Assembly (NCBI RefSeq): GCF_001411555.2 | Contig: NC_049903.1 | Coordinates: 29,925,083-29,989,082 of the forward strand | Reading direction: 5' to 3' | Source: Juglans regia | Taxonomy: Eukaryota; Streptophyta; Magnoliopsida; Fagales; Juglandaceae | Length of the DNA stretch: 64,000 bases | In this document: positions 1-13,329 of the stretch, piece after piece | Position numbering within the stretch: the stretch's first letter is position 1 | How the letters are laid out: each line of letters begins with the position of its first letter | Notes under the pieces: model-generated | Told to the model about the DNA's origin: nothing | The model's input: the letters and a program-made list of their open reading frames with translations, nothing else | Databases searched by the model: none | Translations under genes and position numbers: made by a program

Positions 1-972
1 ACTTTTCTTCAAGATAATAGCCTATGTAAGCAACCGATGATTTTATTCAAACTAGTAGGTTCGATTAGAATTTTCTGGTTTGTCAAGAGCTACTCTTGTA
101 TGGGTGTTCTATGCTTTCACACAAAAATGATGTGAATTCTCAGGTTTTCTTCAAATCTAGTATGCTTGGGTTGTGTAGTTGAGATTGTGGTTAAATGAGG
201 GATGTTTAAGAGCATGAATGTACTAAAGTTGCTAGCTGTCCATGGTAGTGCAGAAAATTCTGCACTGCACTCTGTTTTGCTTGCATGCTGTCCATTTCAT
301 TCCCATTTTTCATTTGCATCTTTTGCTCAACCAAAGTTATTTCTTTGTATGAAAAACTGTTGAAAACAAGGGACAAAAACCAGCCATCTTGTAATCTTTA
401 AGCTTTAACTTTTCTTGAATTATATATTGAGGCAAATATTATTTCCCTTGGGGAACTCGATCAAGTTCTTTTTGCATATAGAGATTAATTTATCTTACAA
501 TTTAAAAAGCTGATCAATTAATTAATTTATCATAGCAAACTATATAAATTTATATTAAGGGTGTATATATAAGTAGGTATGTATTTCAGTTTCTATGCAA
601 AAAGAACTATTTGTAATTTCTGTTTGTGATCAACCAAACATTTATCTTTGTATGTGATCTATAAACATATACTTTTATTTGCAAAATGAAATTGTACTAG
701 GCTATTTGTGTTATTACTTTTAAGAATGACACAAATATATGAATCTTTTATCCCAACATATTTGTGTTATTACTTCTAATATTGAGTCTATAAAGCCACC
801 ACCCGGCCAATTTTGTAACTACTAATTAAATGAAAACTAAATAATATATAGCAAAGAGTTAAATTTATCAACTAAAATATAATACATCAAACAGAAATAA
901 AAATCTTGTTTAAAGTTAAAATTTATTAAAGGAAAAAAAATTTAGAGGAGCGTGACATCATCTAAGTTATAA

Positions 973-1011
<39 letters not shown>

Positions 1012-4000
1012 CTTATCTTCCATATTGGAGCTAATTGTCAAACAATATTGTATTAATGTAACGGAGATCATGATGATGATGGGATCTCGCACTACGTTCA
1101 ATTAAACACAGGAAACTACATTATTTACATAGTACTAAACTTATACATTATAATATATATATATTTATATATATATATATAGTCCATGCATTACGTATTT
1201 TTTGCGCAACTTATTATATATATATATATATACACATATATATATGAAGCAGTACTACTAGCTTATAAACAGAATCAACTATCACTGATTGATCAACTAA
1301 TACCTAAAATTTTCCATTTCCATATTCTGCCTTATGAGCACATACGTGCCATCCATAATGCTTTAGTTCTAATATATTTTTTTATTTGTTTGAACCATAA
1401 TTTGAAAGGGAAAGGAGCTACACTTGACTGGGGATCAGTAATTGTCAAATGAGTCCCACGACTCCCACCTAAATATGATTTCTTCCATAGAGAAATACTT
1501 TAAATACAAAGTAACTTTATGCCAGTTCTTTGACTTAATCATGTATTACGCCAACTTTACATAGTTTTATATAATCATTTTCCATTATGTTACTAGCTGG
1601 TTCTGTCCAGTTGGGAGTTTCAACACTGAACAGCCAGCAAATGAAATTGATTGATAATTTTATGTAGTCCTATATATATGGAGGAGTAGTCCTATTTATG
1701 CCAGTTCTTTTGTGACTATAATGCAGACGTGAGTACTGCCATATATCCTAATACTTTCTATATATATATAGAAAGTATATACTAGAAGATTAAAAGCACT
1801 AAGCAGAACTTTATGTATTTGTCAAATAGCACAGTTGAGTGTAGCTTCCCCTTGCATACGATCTAATATATAAGACCAGATTCAAAGTCCCTATATGAGA
1901 TGAGTCAATCATGACTAGTAACCATATCATGACTAGCCAATCAAGAAGTCCCTTAATGGAGTTAAAATATTGTGAACTTGGGTTCTTCATTGGTGCTTCA
2001 TTAAAATTCCTGAACACTTAAACTTCTCAGTTACATTTGCATAGTAACTTGGGATATTTAGTCATTTAATTATTGGCCATGCGTGCGCACCAACCCCACT
2101 CTGTCCTTCTCTCTTTTCCTGCCAGGGTAGAAAACTGTAAATAAATATATTTTCCACTGTTTTAACGATATTGCTTTCTTTAGGGGTATTCATCATACAA
2201 CTTTTTTTTACTGCTCTTATTCCAGGACCATACTAAGTATGCCCCTTTTGCCTTCAACAAGTGCCTCCCTTCAGCTCATCCCATCCTACTTTTTTTAAAC
2301 CTTCATATGAAAAAATTAAAAACATCAAGTTTCCTTCATTTTATTTATGTGGCTTTTGCTTGACTTGATTTTGAGGGCTAAAATGTAGAGAGCAATCATT
2401 AAAGCGATGTAAGAGCCATATAATGCGTAATCTCTGTATGAAGTTCAAATAAAAATTCATTTCCAGCTATGCTTCAAAATTCCCAACTCGAGTTGAACTC
2501 TAAAATGCAAATATTCATTAATGGAAATGAATAGATACCATGCCCCAATACCTACAACAATTAGCTTCCCCTTGCATATATATGCTATTAATGTTTCTAA
2601 TACCAACAAAGTGTATATCGCATACTAAATTGAAAGCAGTTTGTTGCAATTTCAAGGTTACTTTTAGTGTCATGTAGTTGAGATTTGCTAAAAGTAATTT
2701 TATTAATTGGAGTGATTTAGATCGAACTCAAGTATTGATTGATGTTTTATTCATTAATTGAATATTTTATTCATTAAGCATTGAATGGATTGTTTAGCCC
2801 TTGGTATTAATGAATACGTTGTCTGAGCCGATCTCAAGCTTATAACTAGCTTTCCTACTTTGTGCACTAGTATACGGGACATCCTATTTCAAATTGCTAT
2901 TTTTTAAAAAATGAAACTACACTTACATAAATATTGAAAATACAATACTACATGAAATACTATTGAACTTATAGGAACTCAACCCAATTGTTGCTTCCAT
3001 CCATTTATCTTTCATGTACAAAACCCGACGGCCTTTATTGGACAGCAAACATGCAATTTTGTATCTATGCTCTATTTATTTATTTAGGATGCTTGGAATA
3101 AGGACTTTTAAAGTTTGGCTTAGTGCTAAGTATGGATAGAAGTTAAATGGTTTGATGTCGTGCTTGTTAGTTGATTTTCCCTAAGTTGACAGGATGTAAG
3201 GAACGTGCTTTCTAGTTGAAATTATATAGTTGGAAGATGCAGTTAAGCTTGTGATTAAAATCATTACTCTTATATTTGTTTGCTTTTATTTGTATATTTT
3301 TCTTTTGTTTATTGATTTCGTTTGTGTTAGGCTCTTCTATATATTAAGATTTAATCTGACACTTTATGTTACATTTTTGGGTGCAGATTGTAGGACGGAT
3401 GTGCTGTCATTTTGATTGAAAAGCACTTGGTTGAGCCCGACGGCCTTATTGGTTAGCCATTTCACCTAGGGGTGAGCTGAAACAATTTGTATTGGGGATT
3501 GAAGGTAACGAATACCCATACACGTCCGTAATTCCTTCTTCCTTTCATTTCATGAATTCTCAAAACATATATGGATGTTTTGTTGTTAGTGTTATTATAT
3601 ATGCTAGACATAGCTTTGATTGGTTAATATATATGGTTTATTATTAGATAATCCATCTAATAATAATTGTATTCTACTTAACAATTTCCACATGCTGTTT
3701 GTTCTTTGTTTTGGGTGATGTTGTTTGCCGGTAAAGGTATTTTTCCTTGTGTGGCTAATTAATTAATTTGAATTTGAGTTAGAGTCGTCAGTGCTATGAT
3801 TTAATTTCCTTTACTTAATAAAACAGTTCGTAGATATAAAATAACAACAAAGTACTCAAGGATCCTTAAGCAAGACCATGCAAAAGATGTCAACTAAAAG
3901 TAATTCTGCATGCAAACCCAAAAACAATTATTACTATAATTGAATATAATCATTTAAGTGCTGCTTAATGCATCTATGTTTCAATCCTTGGATTAAACAA

Positions 4001-4998
4001 TGTATTTTCTTAGATTATATATATCGGACAAGTATTATAAGGAATTGCCTAAAACAGTATGGAGTATATAAGGTAGATAAGCAGTTTCTGCCGACCAAAC
4101 AAGAAAAAGTGGTCAGTGTTATGGCCTCACAAACGAACAAATTCCCAACTGAGATGATATCAAGAAAACCTGATTACTTCTTGAATCTTCTATCTTTTCT
4201 TATCTTCTATATATAATCTTCAACTATAATGTCGGACCAATTATAGTTGTTTGCTTACTTTTGTTAGGAAAATTGCTTTAACAATATTACATCATCTATC
4301 TACGATGAATTGTAATTTCCATAGATGAAAACATAAATCCGAACTCACCCACCTCAAAGAATGAAATGGAAATTTTAGACAACATAATAAAGCTATGCTT
4401 CTGATTCAAGAAGTGTAATTTTTTTTTAATAATACAAGTAAATAGGCATTGCCCAAGTACATATGAGGTACTATACAAACACCATATCTTGAATTCAGTA
4501 TTTGTTACATGATTCCAGTGGTGTATGCAAACACCACAGCTTAGACCACCTTCCTATATCCCAAGAAAGCAACTTATTTGTAAGTTGTAGGCACGAGTAA
4601 GCAACACAGTTCATTGCCTTGAAAAAATGAACTGTTACACACATATGCTCTTTAAATAAACTATATTACACTAACCTTTGGTATGCAATAACTGAACAGT
4701 GCCACACATATATGCTCTTTAAATAAGCTGGCAACCTCTATAACATCCTTCACAGTCTTGATTAGAGTTTCCTGAATTCCACGTAAAGGTTACTCCCATT
4801 AGCGCCATGCTCTAAAAGCCTAGTGTCTCAACCACCTTCTAATATGCTTTTTATGAAGTGAACTAGGTGCCTCCAATTCTCTTCTTCAAACAACTTCTTA
4901 TTCATTCTTCTAAACGTGAATGCGCACTATGGTGAGTTTTTCATCGAACTTAGTTGTTTACGGTCCATGCTTAACTAACTTTCTTCCCCTCCCATATC
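1..4998. other. AT-rich intergenic DNA, no gene recognised
   Basis: No open frame here matches a family I know; those present are under 90 codons and low complexity. It contains a (TA)n tract at 975-1004, shorter TA runs near 1150-1230, and two imperfect copies of a segment around CACACATATGCTCTTTAAATAA near 4637 and 4704. The left terminus of the CACTA element that follows would be expected here, but I found neither CACTACAAG nor the GGCGA-type motifs of its right end. Confidence 0.6.
975..1004. repeat. (TA)n microsatellite
   Basis: About 15 uninterrupted TA units. Similar tracts occur at 13299-13326, 17489-17514, 17689-17715, 32771-32805, 39713-39743 and 63451-63483. Confidence 0.95.
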
Positions 4999-5007
4999 GT
5001 GCTTCAG

Positions 5008-8000
5008 ATGGACAAAAGTTGGATGAATGACCCCGATAGGCTTGTATCACCTGCATACGCCGAAGGCGTTAAATATTTCCTCGCACAAGCACGAAACCAT
5101 GCAAGTGGAAGGGATCGCATCCGGTGTCCATGTCGTGCATGCCTTAACAATCTGTGGCTGCCTATATTTGAGGTGGAAACTCATTTGTTTATGAAAGGGA
5201 TCAACCCAAATTACACGCAGTGGATATTTCATGGGGAGGAGGATACAACATGGAACGTGAGTGATGAAGATATTGATGATGATATCAACCAAGAAGACGA
5301 TTACATAGATGACATGCAGGATATGTTGGATGACATCCGGGCAGGCACCTTCGATGATCGATAGATGCGCCCCAAGATAGCACTCCTGCGGCAAACAGGC
5401 CACGAGAGACGGTAGATTCACCATCTTTCAAGCAACTACTAGAGGATGCCCGACGTCCGTTATTTGATGGGTGTACAAAATTTTCAAAACTGTCATTCGT
5501 TGTCAAGTTGTTACACATCAAATCAATCGGTGGGTGGTCAATTAAGTCATTTGACATGCTACTTGATTTGTTGAGGTCTGCCTTTCCTGATGCCCTATTG
5601 CCACAATCATATGAGGAGTCAAGGTCGTTGGAGCGCGGTTTGGGCTTCAAATACCACAAAATCCATGCGTGCCCCAATGACTGCATCTTATTTTGGAAGG
5701 AAAATGCAGCTCTTAATGAATGCCCTGTATGTAAGGCTTCGAGGTGGATACCAAATACACACGGACAGCGCGCGGTACCTCAAAAAGTGTTGCGTCACTT
5801 TCCTTTGAAACCGAGATTGCAGCGTCTCTTCATGTCTTCAAAGATAGCAGGTGATATGCGATGGCACAAAGAGCAACAGACGAAAGAAGATACTTGTATG
5901 AGACATCCGGCCGACTCTGAGTGCTGGAAGAAATTTGATGAAGATCATGGCTGGTTCGCTTCGGATCCTCGCAATGTTAGGCTCGGTCTGGCAAGTGATG
6001 GCTTCACTCCATTCAACAACTTGGCTAAACCTCATAGCATTTGGCCAGTGATCCTTGTCCCCTATAACTTGCCGCCGTGGTCATGCATGAAAGACCAATT
6101 CTTCATAACATCTCTGATTATTCCTGGCCCAAGGTCACCAGGGAATGAGATTGATGTATACTTGCAGCCGTTGATCGATGAACTGCTTGAATTTTGGGAA
6201 GATGGGGTACCTACATATGATGCCTCAACTAAGGAGACGTTTATGTTGCATGCTGCCTTATTGTGGACAATCAATGATTTTCCTGCCTACGGGAATCTGT
6301 CTGGCTGGTCAACAAAGGGAAAATTGGCTTGTCCGTCTTGCAATGCAGACACAGACTCTAATTGGTTGAAATATGGCCGAAAACATTGTTACATGGGACA
6401 TCGTCGTTTCTTACCCCCAGATCACATATGGAGAAGGAGGAAATGGTTGTTCAACGGTAGAGAAGATCATCGCATGCCACCAAGGGAATTTGGTCCTGAA
6501 GAGATTCAAAATCAATTGCAGATGATTGGGGATGTTCAGTTTGGCAAATCTCATAGGAAGAAAAAACGCACTGCTGAAGAGCTGAACTGGACAAAGTGTA
6601 GCATATTCTTCGTGTTACCTTATTGGTCAACAGTTCGACTTCGGCATAATTTAGATGTTATGCATATTGAGAAGAATATTGCCGACAACATCTTATTCAC
6701 TTTAATGAACAGTCCAGGGAAAAGTAAGGATAACATCAATTCAAGGCGTGACTTAGAGCTTTTGGGCTATAGAAAAGAATTACACTTGATATGGCATGGT
6801 GATCGTGTAACAATGCCACATGCACAGTACACATTAAACGTCGAGCAAAGGAATAAATTTTGTGAGTGGTTGTCTGATATCAAATTTCCAGATGGGTTCG
6901 CTTCCAATATCTCGAACTGTGTATCTCGACGTGACTGCAAAATCTCAGGGTTGAAAAGCCATGACTGTCACGTTTTCCTTCAAAGACTACTCCCTATTGC
7001 TGCTGGGGGGTATTTAAGAAGTGACATTGGCTTGGCTTTGACTGAACTTGGTACTTTCTTCAAAGAGTTGTGCGCTCGAACACTCGATGTCAACCGCCTG
7101 GCCCAACTCCAAACTGATGTTGTCACCATTCTATGCAAACTGGAGATGATATTCCCTCCTTCCTTTTTCGATGTTATGGTCCACCTAGCTGTCCATTTAC
7201 CCCGTGAGGCCAGACTTGGGGGTCCAGTACAATATAGGTGGATGTACCCATTTGAGAGGTATCTCGGCAAATTCAAGCGGTATGTTAAGAATAAAGCCCG
7301 CCCAGAAGGTTCAATAGCCGAGGCTTACATTCACACCGAATGCTTGACATTCTGCTCCATGTATCTCAAAGATATTGAGACGAGGTTTAGTCGACCGGAC
7401 CGCAACATTGATGCTGACGAAGAGGAAACGTTGGATGGGTTCAAAATTTTCAACCAGAAAGTTCGTCCCTTGGGCATGCCTTCGAACGTGCAATTAGAAG
7501 ATAAACTATTTAGGGCAGCCATCTGGTACGTGCTCAATAATTGTGCGGAGATTGGACCTTATATAGAGTAAGCATTAACGAGTCTACTTAAAAATCATCT
7601 TTCATTCTATACAATTTGTTATGAACCCAATACCATCTAACTTCAATATGTTGCTTTGCCTCGATGCACCAAATGCAGGGAACACTACGAGAAATGTAAG
7701 GTGCAACACCAAAATTGCATCGAGCGCACGCACCAAACTGAGTTCCCAACTTGGTTTAAGCAACGTGTAAGTTCTTATCCATTCCTATCTAAGATGTGCT
7801 GCTATAGCTTTCATTTTATATGATTTGGATCTAATCGAAAATAAACGTTATGAAATTTGCTTTTTTAAATATATAGATCCAGGAACATCGTACCTCGCAT
7901 ACACTTGATGTGTCCGCTGATCTGTACGCGTTAGCTTGCGGGCCTGACCGTTGGGTTGCAACATATGCTGCTTGCATAATAAATGGAAAAAGGTTTCATA

Positions 8001-8716
8001 CGAAACAGCGTGAACTTCGCCGTCGTACACAAAATTCTGGAGTGGTGGTAACTGGTGATGAGGCCACAAATAATTTGGACTTCTATGGAGTTATTAATAA
8101 TATTGTAGAGTTACGCTACATGGAGTGGCGTCGGGTGTACCTGTTTGAATGTGATTGGTTTGACGTTGGTGATCGAAAACGAGGGGTGCGGGTGGATGAC
8201 CATATGATTAGTGTCAACATGAACAGGACTTGGTATAAGGATGAACCATTCGTGTTGGCGAGTCAGGCTGATCAATGTTTCTACATAAGAGATTTAAGGG
8301 CGAAAGGGAATTGGGGTGTTGTGCAGAACTATGCAAATAGGAATGTATACAACATTCCGCCACTGCCGAGAGTTCTTGAAGTACTTGATGGGGAATCAAG
8401 TACTCCTGATGCCGATCAAGAAGATGAGCCATCATATTATTATGAACCAGTGCAGTGTGATAACACAGATCAAGTGGCAACTCAACTGAATAGGCCTGAT
8501 ATACTACCTAGCCATGTAGATGCACGAGAAATCATGGATCCGGTTGGTCAATGCATAGATTCAACAGGCTTTATTAATGATGACATGATCACTTCTGAGT
8601 CTGGAAATGCGGCCAGTGAGGGGGAATATTCAGATGAAGAGGACCTATCAACAAATGAGGGGGAACATTCAGATGAGGATGGGCACACAACATCTGATGA
8701 GTCTGGCGACCTGTAA
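5008..8716 (+). pseudogene. CACTA tnp2-type transposase (TNPD-like), three exons, one frameshift
   Basis: Exons are inferred at 5008-7567, 7679-7766 and 7877-8716, all with GT-AG borders. In order: a transposase-associated domain from MDKSWM with a Cys cluster (RCPCRACLNN) and ending WIFHGE; the tnp2 core, with CPNDCILFW and CPVC zinc-type Cys pairs, LASDGFTPF, NDFPAYG, CPSC and LDVMHIEKN; a DUF4218 region (SHDCHVFLQRLLP to the PFERYLGKFK area); exon 3 with a DUF4216 region (WFDVGDRKRG to NRNVYNIPP) and a Glu/Asp/Ser-rich repetitive tail. The ATG at 5008 is chosen because MDKSWM is the usual family start. The reading frame changes between about 5355 and 5366: the first frame stops at 5362-5364 while homology continues in another frame from 5364. 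No ordinary intron fits there, so I call a small indel and a broken gene. The known role is cutting and joining at CACTA ends in the nucleus. Confidence 0.88.
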
Positions 8717-9300
8717 ATATAACCCAGGAACTTCGTTCATTTAAGGTTGAGATATTAGAATTCTTGTTCGAAATTTCCATGTGTATATAGACATCTGACA
8801 ATATGAGATTGACTTTGAAATTGGTATGTGTATATAGACAGTTCAATATGAGTTTGGGTGAAATATATGTTTTGATTTATTTTCTTACTACCATGAAGAA
8901 AATCATTTTACCTGGCTCGAACTACTTATTATGCAAACTCATATTTTCTTATTATGCAAGTAGCAAACAATCTTGAGAGTAGTATTCAAGTTTTACAACA
9001 TCTATACCTAAATTAAATAGTATCTAACATGTGATTTAATTTGCTTCAGGTTACGTTCAATATCGGGAGGCTGTGTGAACTGGGATGCACTATGCATTAT
9101 CAAGGTATATATACGGCCGACTCTCAGTTATTCGTTTGTCTATTTAAAGTCTCATAGTGTAAGGGTTAGTCTACCTAAAAGTAACTGAAAATGGTAGATA
9201 AATTTGCTTGTTTACGAACCTGTCTGTGCATATTGAGATTATTTTGTATCAATTAGGGCATCAATTTTATCCCACTATGTTATTAACTTGTACTCGTGCA

Positions 9301-11268
9301 GGTAATCAGCCGGGACCCAGTTCAAGAGGTGGAGGCAGACTTCGAGGTCTTCGAGGTGGAAGGCGTTATATCCCATACTCAGGTCGTCACATCCGACCAC
9401 GCGGTGCGAAATTATCTTCATATCATAGCACGGAGGAGTGTAATCAATCCTCCTCGGATGACTCAACACAGCCCCCAAGTCCCCCACCATGCGTTGTGCC
9501 AACTCACACGCCAGGACCTATTCAAGAACCCCAACCAAATACTGCTGGGGAACAATCACCTACTGGAGAACAAACTGGTGCATGTTTTTCCAATACTTTA
9601 ATTTTGAAAGCATTAGCATGTTTGTATGTGTTATTAAGTGTGAATATTCCACATTACACTTTAAAATACTAAGATATTGTACCTTAAAATACAGCTGCAG
9701 ATGCCCCAATGGAGACCGAAGGAACGCAAGAACAGAGGAGACGAACTCGTGGGCCATCTAGATGCATTTTCTTTGACAAGCTAAGGAAGAACGGGAAAGT
9801 GCAGTTGAAGATCCACGATGGTGAGACAGCCCCATGTTGTGAACACGCTTCTATGTTCACAACACGAGTATCGTGGATTGTGAAACAATACTGTGACATG
9901 AGTTACAAGCGTTGGTCGGATGTCCCACCAGCGATTAAAGAGGAGCTCATTGACCGTGTTCGGGTAAGTCAAAAATTTAATTGTCCTTGTTTGGGGTGTT
10001 GTTTATGTAGTATAATCATCGCCTAAATAACGAGATAACTGGTGATTGTTTGCATGCTGCCTTATGTAGAGTGACTTTGTGTTGGACTGGGATCGCGAAA
10101 ACCACCGATTGACTGTGACAAAGGCCTTACGTAAGCGCTTCAACTCCTTCCACCACGACTTGCACAAGATTTATGAATCCTATGGAAGCCACGCAGAAGC
10201 GTTGGCTAATGGAACTAGTCTGGTGGACCCCATTGTATGGGTGAAGTTGTGTGAAAGGTGGGGCAGCGATGCCTTCAAGGTACAGATAGTCTTTCTCACA
10301 TACAACCATATAATATGTATATATTTAATATGTCTAAATATTGTGGTGAAAAATCTGTTTGTCTATTATAAGTAATTGTTCCCTATTGTGTATGACAGAA
10401 AATTTCAGCTCAAAATCGGGAGAACCGAAACAAGCAGGCCATTAATCACACATCAGGACGTAAATCATTCGTCCGATTACTTGAGCAAAAGGTATGTCTA
10501 AGGGAAAACAATCTTTTCATTTCAATAGAATAGTGAAAATGCACTTTACTTGGAGATTTTAGTGACAATATTACTTTACTATCACTAAAGGTGGTTACTC
10601 ATAGCTTTTGTTGTTCAAATGTCACATGGTTCATACACATGACAGCGCAATGAGAATGGGAATTTGGTTGACTTCTACAAAGAGACGCGTTGGTCGAAGA
10701 AAAAGAATGCATTTGTCACAGATGCTACAGAAAGTACTTATGTGAGTAGTGCAGAAACAGCCGTTGGGATCTATGTTGAATTTCTATACGGTAGTAAAAT
10801 CATTAATATAGCACTAGCTGATTATTTGTTAATAATCGTTGCTTTCTCAATGTGCAGAAGGAGATGCAAGGTAGGTTGGATGGCCTAGGACCAGAGCAAC
10901 GTAGTGATGAGGCAGCAGCGACTGTCTTTAGGGAGGTTCTTGGCCATCGACCTGGATATGCACGGGGACTTGGGGAAATGGTCATCCCCGAGTCAAGTAG
11001 ACAACGTGACAAAGTTCAAATGCAACAATACATGTCTGAGGCTGAAAAGCACAAGAAAGATGCTGAACAATATAAGAAGGATGCTGAGCAATATAAGAAG
11101 GATGCTGAAGCTTACAAGAGTCAGCTGGATGAAATGAGGACAGAGATGCGGGAGCTGAGGGAGCATCAGATACAAAATGACAAAGTGATGCAGTCTTTCT
11201 TTAGGGCTTTCCCGTCGTTCACTGAGTCAGTTCGACAGACTCAGTGTAACGATTCCCCCGGCCCATAA
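9301..11268 (+). CDS. TNPA-like second CACTA protein (plant transposase, Ptta/En/Spm type)
   Basis: Six exons can be followed with GT-AG borders: about 9301-9576, 9701-9963, 10070-10279, 10399-10491, 10646-10741 and 10858-11268. The N-terminus is Gly/Arg-rich (SSRGGGRLRGLRGGRR), then Ser/Pro-rich. The middle holds the conserved block typical of this family, including the WSDVPPAIKEEL, FVLDWD, WVKLCERWGSDAFK and NRKSFVRL-like stretches. The C-terminal exon forms a strong coiled coil with a heptad-like KKDAEQY repeat. The first exon may start further upstream: the sequence before 9301 ends in GTGCAG, a good acceptor, so a short 5' exon near 9050-9104 is possible. In En/Spm the equivalent protein binds subterminal repeats and works with TNPD. 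No stop interrupts these exons, so this gene may still be functional even though its partner is not. Confidence 0.78.
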
Positions 11269-11654
11269 GGGGCTTCTCATAAAAGGGCACATTTTTTGGG
11301 TGGTTTTTTGTGACACCGGGGAGGCATGAGGAGTCAAGGGTGTCGACGTGTTGTGCCTTTGGGTGGTTTTTGTACTTACTCTATACGACACTGGGCTATA
11401 TATATAAATATATATATAGTATTATATATATTTATATAAATCTTGGATCTATGTCTACACCGGGGATCTCTTGGATCTCTCATGGTCTGCAAATGAGGTT
11501 AGTATCATTTGGAGTTATCCACCATAAAATGTACTTGTACAAGTGAAGTGTTAAATATATTTCTAGCAACTTGGTTTCCCAAACCCGATGAATAATTCAA
11601 TGATGGTTTTATACATAATTGCTGTTTTTTTTTTTTTGTTAATTTGAATCACAG
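11269..11654. other. Spacer between TNPA-like gene and captured exons
   Basis: Probable 3' untranslated and non-coding DNA. It includes a TA-rich stretch at about 11395-11440 and a T-run near 11628. No protein similarity recognised. Confidence 0.5.
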
Positions 11655-11738
11655 AAGGCTGACTCTCTGAGAAGCTTCCTTGAGATGAAGGAGAAGGAAT
11701 TACTTGTGTTGGAAGAGAAGCTTAAGGCTAGAGAGAGA
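11655..11738 (+). pseudogene. Isolated 84-bp exon encoding a charged coiled-coil segment
   Basis: Exactly 28 codons between an ACAG acceptor and a GTAAGT donor. They encode a Leu/Glu/Lys heptad-like peptide ending EEKLKARER. This resembles coiled-coil exons of plant nuclear-lamina-like (CRWN/NMCP) proteins, but the match is too short to be sure. It looks like a single host exon carried inside the CACTA element. A second possible exon after an ACAG at about 11900 begins LELQMM and I cannot identify it. Confidence 0.35.
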
Positions 11739-12143
11739 GTAAGTTCCGACACCTTTTCCCTGCTCTGTAAAAGTTTACTTACAACTTGTGTTTTATTTTT
11801 TTCCCGTGTAAAATGACATTGATCCTCTACAGTTATGTATGTAGTTTAACTAGCTTTGTCGCTTTGGAAATTCTAGTAAATATGTTTTCATTGCCACAGC
11901 TTGAGCTGCAGATGATGATTATTTTTGCAATCACGCATGCCTCCCATTACATTCTTAAGCCATATGGAGTCCCTCAATTCACCTCCCAAATTATTGTATG
12001 TAGTACTTCTGATCTATTGATCCACTTCAATATTTATCTTACTTGAACATGCATGTCTATAATATGGTCTTTTCTATATCCATATACACTCACATAGTAC
12101 TTAATATATAAGTGTGTGTGTATGTGTGAGGGTACGTACGTAC

Positions 12144-12253
12144 TAATAGAAAGGGATACAATGTTTTCCAAATATTCATTTCATTGAATGCAACGATTAC
12201 ATAATGCCTTAGAAATCTTCTATAGGCATATGATATAGCAGGTAATGACTAAA
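12144..12253 (+). repeat. 110-bp direct repeat, copy 1
   Basis: By eye, identical over its whole length to 14173-14282, in the same orientation, 2029 bp apart. The two copies flank the SGPP-like exon block. The sequence is non-coding and of unknown origin. Confidence 0.92.
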
Positions 12254-12880
12254 TTCTGGTACTGTGAAAGGTTAGATTTTTTTTTGCAATATGTATTTCA
12301 TTTATATTTATTCCCTTATATTTAATAGCCACTACGTTTTTTGTTTTCTTTAACATAAATTCTGGTACTGTCGAAAGGTTAGATTTGTTGAAAATCATGG
12401 GAAAAAAAGCTTTATTGTTCAAATCTATAGTACTCTTTGCTTCCCTATTCTGTTCACGGCATCAGGTCGCTTGAATTCTGTCGATGCATCTTGTCTTTCT
12501 CTTTTGATACATCAAAACTCAATCCTTCACTCAGTTCTTAGTAAGAAGTTTCCTACTAGTGTATTTCAGATAATTAAAGAGAGATGCCCCCAGTCTGACA
12601 AGCTAATGTCATTTTATAATTGGTTGAATAAAGTGTCCCAACTCATCATGATCTCTTGGCTTCTATATCAACCATGAGATGAGGAGCCTTTCCTGGTTTT
12701 GTAGGTCGGGCCTTTGAGAAGGAGCCTTTAATACATTAAGTTTCTTGCAGAGCAGTTTAGGGATGAATTGACTGACCTCTTGATGTGCTGCACTTTCAAA
12801 TATTCTCTGAAACTTTAAAGCACCACATCTTTTTAATGTCACTTGGTTGCAGTACTTTGTCTCATTGCCTTAATTTTGTC

Positions 12881-13292
12881 ATGGAACCAGCTGCAAAAGT
12901 TCTCTTGCTGCACTTGCCCCCCTTCAAGCAGTACTATTTGATGTGGATGGAACTTTATGTGATTCAGATCCACTCCATTACCAAGCCTTCCGTGAAATGC
13001 TTCAAGAGGTGGAATTTCTTTCACTACCTACCTTATCAGCAAAAATATAAAATAAAATCTCAAAAAAACTCAGATTTCTGATTCATAATTCTATTAATTC
13101 ATGTCTCTACATTTCTTTAGATCACGTTCTTCCACACCAGAAATAACTTTTATTTATCTAATGAATTATGACAAACATTTTGATCTTTAACTTAAAATAT
13201 GTGAGGAAAAAGCAATCAAATCCACCATGATGAAATGGATTTATGGCAGCTTACTTGTTGCTTAGCCAAGGGAAGCTCATAATTTGTATGAA

Positions 13293-13329
<37 letters not shown>

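Noticed and set aside
1186..1452. 88-codon frame
   Set aside because: It starts in TA-repeat sequence (IYIYIYTYIY) and has no match to any family I know.
3024..3455. Repeated phrase CCCGACGGCCTT-ATTGG at 3024 and 3436
   Set aside because: A single short match with no further similarity around it; not enough to define an element.
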